DNA from: Annulohypoxylon bovei var. microspora
Taxonomy: Eukaryota; Ascomycota; Sordariomycetes; Xylariales; Hypoxylaceae
Assembly (NCBI GenBank): GCA_022836615.1
Contig: MU405220.1
Location: forward strand, 358,251-422,250
Reading direction: 5' to 3'
Length of the DNA: 64,000 nucleotides
This document shows, one piece after another, positions 60,273 through 64,000 of this stretch. The first letter of the stretch is position 1. Each line of letters opens with the position of its first letter. A program made the translations under genes and the position numbers. The notes under the pieces are model-generated. The model was given only the letters and a program-made list of their open reading frames with translations, was not told where the DNA came from and ran no database searches.

Positions 60273-60517
60273 TCAGACTTGGCCCTTGGGAGGGTATTCC
60301 TTGCCGTCGACGGAGACTTTAGGTTCGCAGGTGCACCAGTCTTGCGACGAGATGTTGTCGAGGACGGAGGGGATGTGGTTTCCGCAGCCAAACCACGTGG
60401 TTTTGCCTACGATGGTAAAGGAAGAATGTTAGATACGGGTTGAGGATCAATACGGATGTATCAGCTTTTTTTTTCCTTCAACGTACCGCAGGTGCCACAG
60501 GTTGCTTTCATGCACAT
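60273..60517 (-). CDS. Small cysteine-rich protein, 54 aa
   Basis: Two exons, 60517-60487 and 60406-60273, joined by an 80-nt intron (gtacgt to cgtag) in phase 1. The protein begins MCMKATCGTC and continues GKTTWFGCGNHIPSV, then DWCTCEPKVSVDGKEYPPKG. Six cysteines (C2, C7, C10, C18, C42, C44) in C-X2-C and C-X1-C pairs, plus one His, suggest a small zinc-binding or redox fold. I recall similar short proteins, with a W-x-G-C-G-N-H block, as widespread uncharacterised fungal genes; function unknown. No signal peptide, so probably cytosolic. It is too short to stand out as an open frame and depends on the splice call, but the codons and the intron sites fit well. Confidence 0.75.
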
Positions 60518-61589
60518 CTTGAGTGAGTTTGTAGGGTGTTTGAAGAGATGGTGGGTTTTAAGTGGGGGTCGCGATTAGTGGTTTTGGAAATAGAAACTGG
60601 ATAAATGGAGAGATCGTTTCTTATCTTTGTTTATATACCTGGCCAAGGTGTGAGATGCGGGATTGACATCGCCGAGTGGCACTGGTTGAGGAATCGGCGA
60701 GGAGTAGACGGCGTAAGAGGCCGGCTGGTCGGCGACTTACCTCTAGGGAGTGTAGCTTGCTTATTAGCGTGATACCAAATATGGATACGTGTGAATAGGG
60801 GAATAGGGGGGATTTATACACCTTTTATTAATCCCGAAATAAATTCTATTTATATAATTACTTAAGGATAGAATTGAAAGCGCTGCAATATCTAAATAAT
60901 AAAAGATATGCCTGATTATTTCCAGTATAGGTATATAGAAATAATGAAACTTTTTAGGTATAGTTAACTATAGTTACCTACGTTAAATATTACTATCCGA
61001 ACACCGAACTCTCGATAGCCTGCGAAGCGCCTTCAACGTTAGTAGAAGACCATATAACCATTATGTTCACTATTTTCCCTTTAGGCGAGGATAGTTCCCA
61101 TCCTCTCATCGAATGGAGAAAATTAACAAAGAGCTAGGTATTGTGACTTGGACTAGTTATACCTTTATCGCTGTGTTTGGGTTCTCCATCAGTGGCCATA
61201 AGTAAGAGCTGTGAGATAGGGACTGGAGATATAATACTTTAAAATTCTCCTATACTTTTGGTATTCTATTTAGAAACCCGATAGACTAACCTAACCCAGA
61301 CCGCTTTTAGCTAGGTTGGAGCGTTGGGTTAGATTATAATAATACCCAATGGCACGAACCGGGTCCGGCATCACCAACCGGGGACTCGAGAGTTCGATCC
61401 CGAAGTGGTGTTTTCGATACCAACCGGATGTACTGGACCTTATGTTACACATATTAGGGTTCCTTTGCGTGTCCTGTTAGTCCAATATTATTCTTCCTTT
61501 GTCTTTAAAAACAAATTTCATGCTCAATCTAAGTCCCACTCCAGTCCGTATGTTCTTATTCACTCGATAGCTATACTCTTTAAGTCGAA
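60518..61589. other. AT-rich intergenic region
   Basis: 1.07 kb with no gene. A tRNA-like end (AGTTCGATCCC then TTTT) occurs near 61350-61415. An AT-rich stretch lies at 60830-61000. Confidence 0.5.
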
Positions 61590-62772
61590 ATGGAGGTCAA
61601 CGGGGTAGCTCTAGTTGTTGGTGCCGGTATGTAATAGCTTCCTATCAATATCCTCTCGTAGACGAAAGTGAGATTAAATAGGAATACACAGGTAGTGGTA
61701 TTGGTCTCGAGACTGCCTTGCTGTTTGCAGAAAGAGGCGCGCGAGTCGTTGTCTTCGCAGACCAGGCATTCAACACAGCTTCTGAGGCTTCAGAGAACAG
61801 CAAGTCGATAGCAACAGCTGCAGATTACCAGACGGTAGCCGTGGCCGTGGACGTCCGGGATCGAGCGTCCGTAAAAGCGATGGTAGAAGAGGTCAAGAAT
61901 CGATTTGGTAGGCTCGATTATGCCGTTAATAGTGCTGGGGTTAGTAGATTGGCCATCAATCTACGAGCAGAATCGTTCTGTAAATGTCTCTTAAGTCTTT
62001 TGCTAATATATCAACCGTCTACCGTTCCAGACCGGAAGAAAAACTGAAGCAGATACTACGAGTGTTGACGAGTCCGAATACGATCTTTTGCATGACATAA
62101 ATGCGAAAGGTATTCTACACTGTCTTCAAGAAGAGATTGCCGCCATGAAGAACCAAGAGCCAGCTTATGTCGAAGGGCGCAATGGCCGCCGCAGCAGTGA
62201 GTAGTACTAAGAGTCATGAATTTCCCTTCCCAGAATATCTCAACTTGGAGTTTTTCTCCTAGCACATCAAGTTCCCTACTATTTGGCAAACGTCCCAAGA
62301 GAGAACATACTAAATCCCTATGCTGCAGTTGGCCCTGGCTCCATTGTAAATGTGACCTCTCTGTCTTCAGTGGTCAGTTCAGGGAATTCTATCACCTACA
62401 CAGCGAGCAAATTTGTTGCAAGGGGTATAATAAAGTGCGCTGGTAAGTTAGATCAACTTTCCCTATGACAAGCCTAGAGTTATCTAAGGAGATAGGGACG
62501 TTAACCTCAGCTTCTAGCCGTGGAGAACCGAAAGTCCGGCCTCCGGATCAATGAGGTGTGCCCGGGCTTCACGAATACCCCGATGCTACGACGAGGCATG
62601 GAAAGACAGCCTGGAATGATCGATTTTGATCAATAAGGCGATGCCTTTAGGCCACGCAGCTGCACCTGAAGAAATCGGAAATGTGATCCACTTTCTAGCT
62701 AGCCCCGGGGCGAGCTTCGTCAATGGACAATCGGTGATAGTAGACTCTGGGGTGTCAGCCTCTATTGTATAA
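61590..62772 (+). pseudogene. Short-chain dehydrogenase/reductase, frameshifted
   Basis: Five exons by splice signals: 61590-61626, 61692-61939, 62031-62196, 62263-62442 and 62518 onward. A classical NAD(P)-dependent SDR: GAGSGIG cofactor motif (split by the first intron), then DYAVNSAG, then GSIVNVTSLSSV with the active-site Ser region and YTASK with the catalytic Tyr and Lys, then INEVCPGFTNTPM. In exon 5 the frame meets TAA at 62634-62636, but the next frame continues at once with MPLGHAAAPEEIGNVIHFLA and VNGQSVIVDSGVS, the normal SDR C-terminus, to TAA at 62770-62772. One extra base near 62634 would explain it. Either a young pseudogene or an assembly error. Confidence 0.8.
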
Positions 62773-63104
62773 GGAGCATACCTAGGTAGGTAGGTAGGTA
62801 GGTAGGTAGGTAGGTAGGCAATTAGGCAGACAGAACAGTACTCCCTTGCTTCAAACCCCTTGCGTGCCACCCAGTGACAGTGAAAGCGCAAACAGTAGGC
62901 ATCTTTATCTCCCAAGAGATTATCAATGTTGGCATTTATAATTTACATAATATGAACTATACAATCGTATGTACATTCCATCCACCTGCTTATTATCTTG
63001 ACGACATACTATCTTAATGTTTGATTAATCCTATTCAGCGCTGTCTTAGAACCCAAAAAAGACCTAGAGTCCATCATGACTTCGCCTGGAGATCGAGCCA
63101 TGTC
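62773..63104. other. Spacer with (TAGG)n microsatellite
   Basis: 332 nt. Contains the tetranucleotide repeat listed separately; otherwise AT-rich. Confidence 0.6.
62783..62818 (+). repeat. (TAGG)n microsatellite
   Basis: About eight to nine tandem TAGG units just after the SDR relic. The same tetramer recurs as short runs across the window. Confidence 0.9.
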
Positions 63105-63444
63105 TTAGGGGCAAACACATTCGCTAATAATGTAAAATTAGATTCACAAGTGTTCATAAGCTCGAGTAAGGCATAATGCTCAGACTTACCCCAAAGACCT
63201 TAAAACTTGCTTGCAGACAGCATTGCATCCGTCAATATGGCAGTCGGAATCTACGTAGCAAAAGACACTCTGCCGAGATTCTAAGCCGTTGGTAACATCA
63301 TTAGCTACTCGTCCTATTTATATAACTATATTAGATTTATTCAACTTGTTAAGTATCGACATTGAACTACATACCGAGAAGCCCAGCCTGGACACCTGTC
63401 AGGCAGACGCTAAGGAAAGAAACCACAATCGTCGAGGTCTTCAT
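63105..63444 (-). CDS. Small secreted cysteine-rich peptide, 59 aa
   Basis: Three exons: 63444-63375, 63280-63190 and 63123-63105, with introns of 94 and 66 nt (gtatgt to cttag, gtaagt to ttattag). Residues 1-20 are a clear signal peptide (basic MKTST, hydrophobic IVVSFLSVCL, small residues GVQA before the cut). The mature peptide is about 39 aa and has six cysteines spaced C-x5-C-x4-C-x3-C-x9-C-x1-C. The CxxxC and terminal CxC pairs are the core of the CSalphabeta fold of defensin-like peptides, but one cysteine that normally lies between them is placed earlier instead. It could be an antimicrobial peptide or effector; activity is unknown. It sits at the end of the repeat-rich segment. Confidence 0.65.
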
Positions 63445-63899
63445 TTTGAGTGAGGTAGGTAGCTGATAGTCTAAGTTTAAGCCACAGATTTGTTAAAGCG
63501 AATCTTATATCTTGAGATGATGTGATTTCAAGTTGTAATGATGTAAAAAGAAGCTACATTTCGCAGGATATGGGCAGCTTATATGCAATAGAACTCGATC
63601 GGAGACGCAGCAGCTTATATTGGCGATTTACTGGAAATAGTAATAATAAATTAGAAAGTGTCCCAAGATAGTAATAGAGCAGAGATTGCCTAAAACAGTA
63701 ATATCATAGCTTTCTTACACTACTAGGTACGTTCAGCTTCATCAGTGCTGATACTGACGCCAGCAACAAGAACATCTTCTCGTATCTTCAATCGTATCCT
63801 CAACAATGTATCTAACATAGGTACATATCCAATTAGAAATAATTCGTAATCAGGGGTAAATTTGCTTAATTATCGTGATGGCGCGAAATATCCAAGTGT
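63445..63899. other. Intergenic region
   Basis: AT-rich, includes the promoter of the secreted peptide gene. No other gene seen. Confidence 0.5.
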
Positions 63900-63982
63900 T
63901 CGGCAACGCGAGGCCACCCGTTCGGGTGGCACAATATCCCGAGTTTAGCCGGAGGTCGATGGTTCGATTCCCCGATCTCCCA
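63900..63982 (+). pseudogene. tRNA-like sequence, probably a fossil
   Basis: Contains a perfect RNA polymerase III B box, GGTTCGATTCC (63961-63971), followed by a T-rich stop signal (63984 on), and a TGGCACAATATCC segment that could be a worn A box. The part ATCCCGAGTTTAGCCGGAGG resembles a tRNA anticodon arm and variable loop. The T stem does not pair properly; instead GGAGGTCG pairs with CGATCTCC across the B box. There is no 5' acceptor half to match ATCTCCC. A degenerate tRNA or tRNA-derived repeat. Confidence 0.4.
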
Positions 63983-64000
63983 CTTTTATTTCTTTTCTCA

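Noticed and set aside
62586..62915. 109-aa minus-strand frame over the SDR end and microsatellite
   Set aside because: Reads TAGG repeats as YLPT repeats; antisense of the SDR C-terminus.

Overview
The window is nuclear DNA of a filamentous ascomycete. The evidence is short introns (about 48-130 nt, with GTRNGT donors and CTAAC-type branch sites), fungal-only families (a Zn2Cys6 regulator split by an intron in its zinc cluster, a Cch1-type calcium channel, RTG2, SEC20 ending in KDEL), and CTACCTA/TAGGTAGG microsatellites. The best guess is a Sordariomycete, possibly Xylariales. That placement is an inference from gene content and repeat style, not from a marker.

The first ~54.5 kb is a housekeeping region with moderate gene density and long AT-richer spacers. 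In order it holds: the 3' end of a polysaccharide (chitin) deacetylase; mitochondrial ribosomal protein uL2m; a B-type mitotic cyclin; a proline-rich hypothetical with a 21-nt poly-G tract; two further hypotheticals around a ferroportin-type iron exporter; a very long four-repeat calcium channel (CCH1); a DDT/WHIM-PHD chromatin protein; an HMG-box factor; SEC20 and mL53 back to back; inorganic pyrophosphatase; a Zn2Cys6 factor convergent with RTG2; a 599-aa fungal orphan; and a BTB protein. Exon joins were worked out by hand from splice consensus and frame. Several terminal exons are too short to show as long ORFs: uL2m exon 3, RTG2 exon 3, the first 9 nt of the cyclin, and BTB exon 1.

From ~55.2 kb to the end the character changes to an accessory, repeat-rich segment. 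It has a 1.45-kb TIR element with a 10-bp target duplication and a nearly pure A/T core (Mutator-like), an LTR-like direct-repeat element, an old-yellow-enzyme oxidoreductase, a tiny two-exon cysteine-rich protein, a short-chain dehydrogenase broken by a frameshift, a three-exon secreted six-cysteine peptide with a CSalphabeta-like spacing, and a tRNA-like fossil.

The core genes serve unrelated household tasks: mitochondrial translation, retrograde signalling, calcium and iron transport, cell cycle, ER-Golgi traffic and chromatin. No biosynthetic cluster is evident. The most novel-looking items are the small secreted peptide, the in-frame N-terminal extension of pyrophosphatase, the tandem (NAGNAG) acceptor inside a zinc cluster, and the MULE/LTR block.
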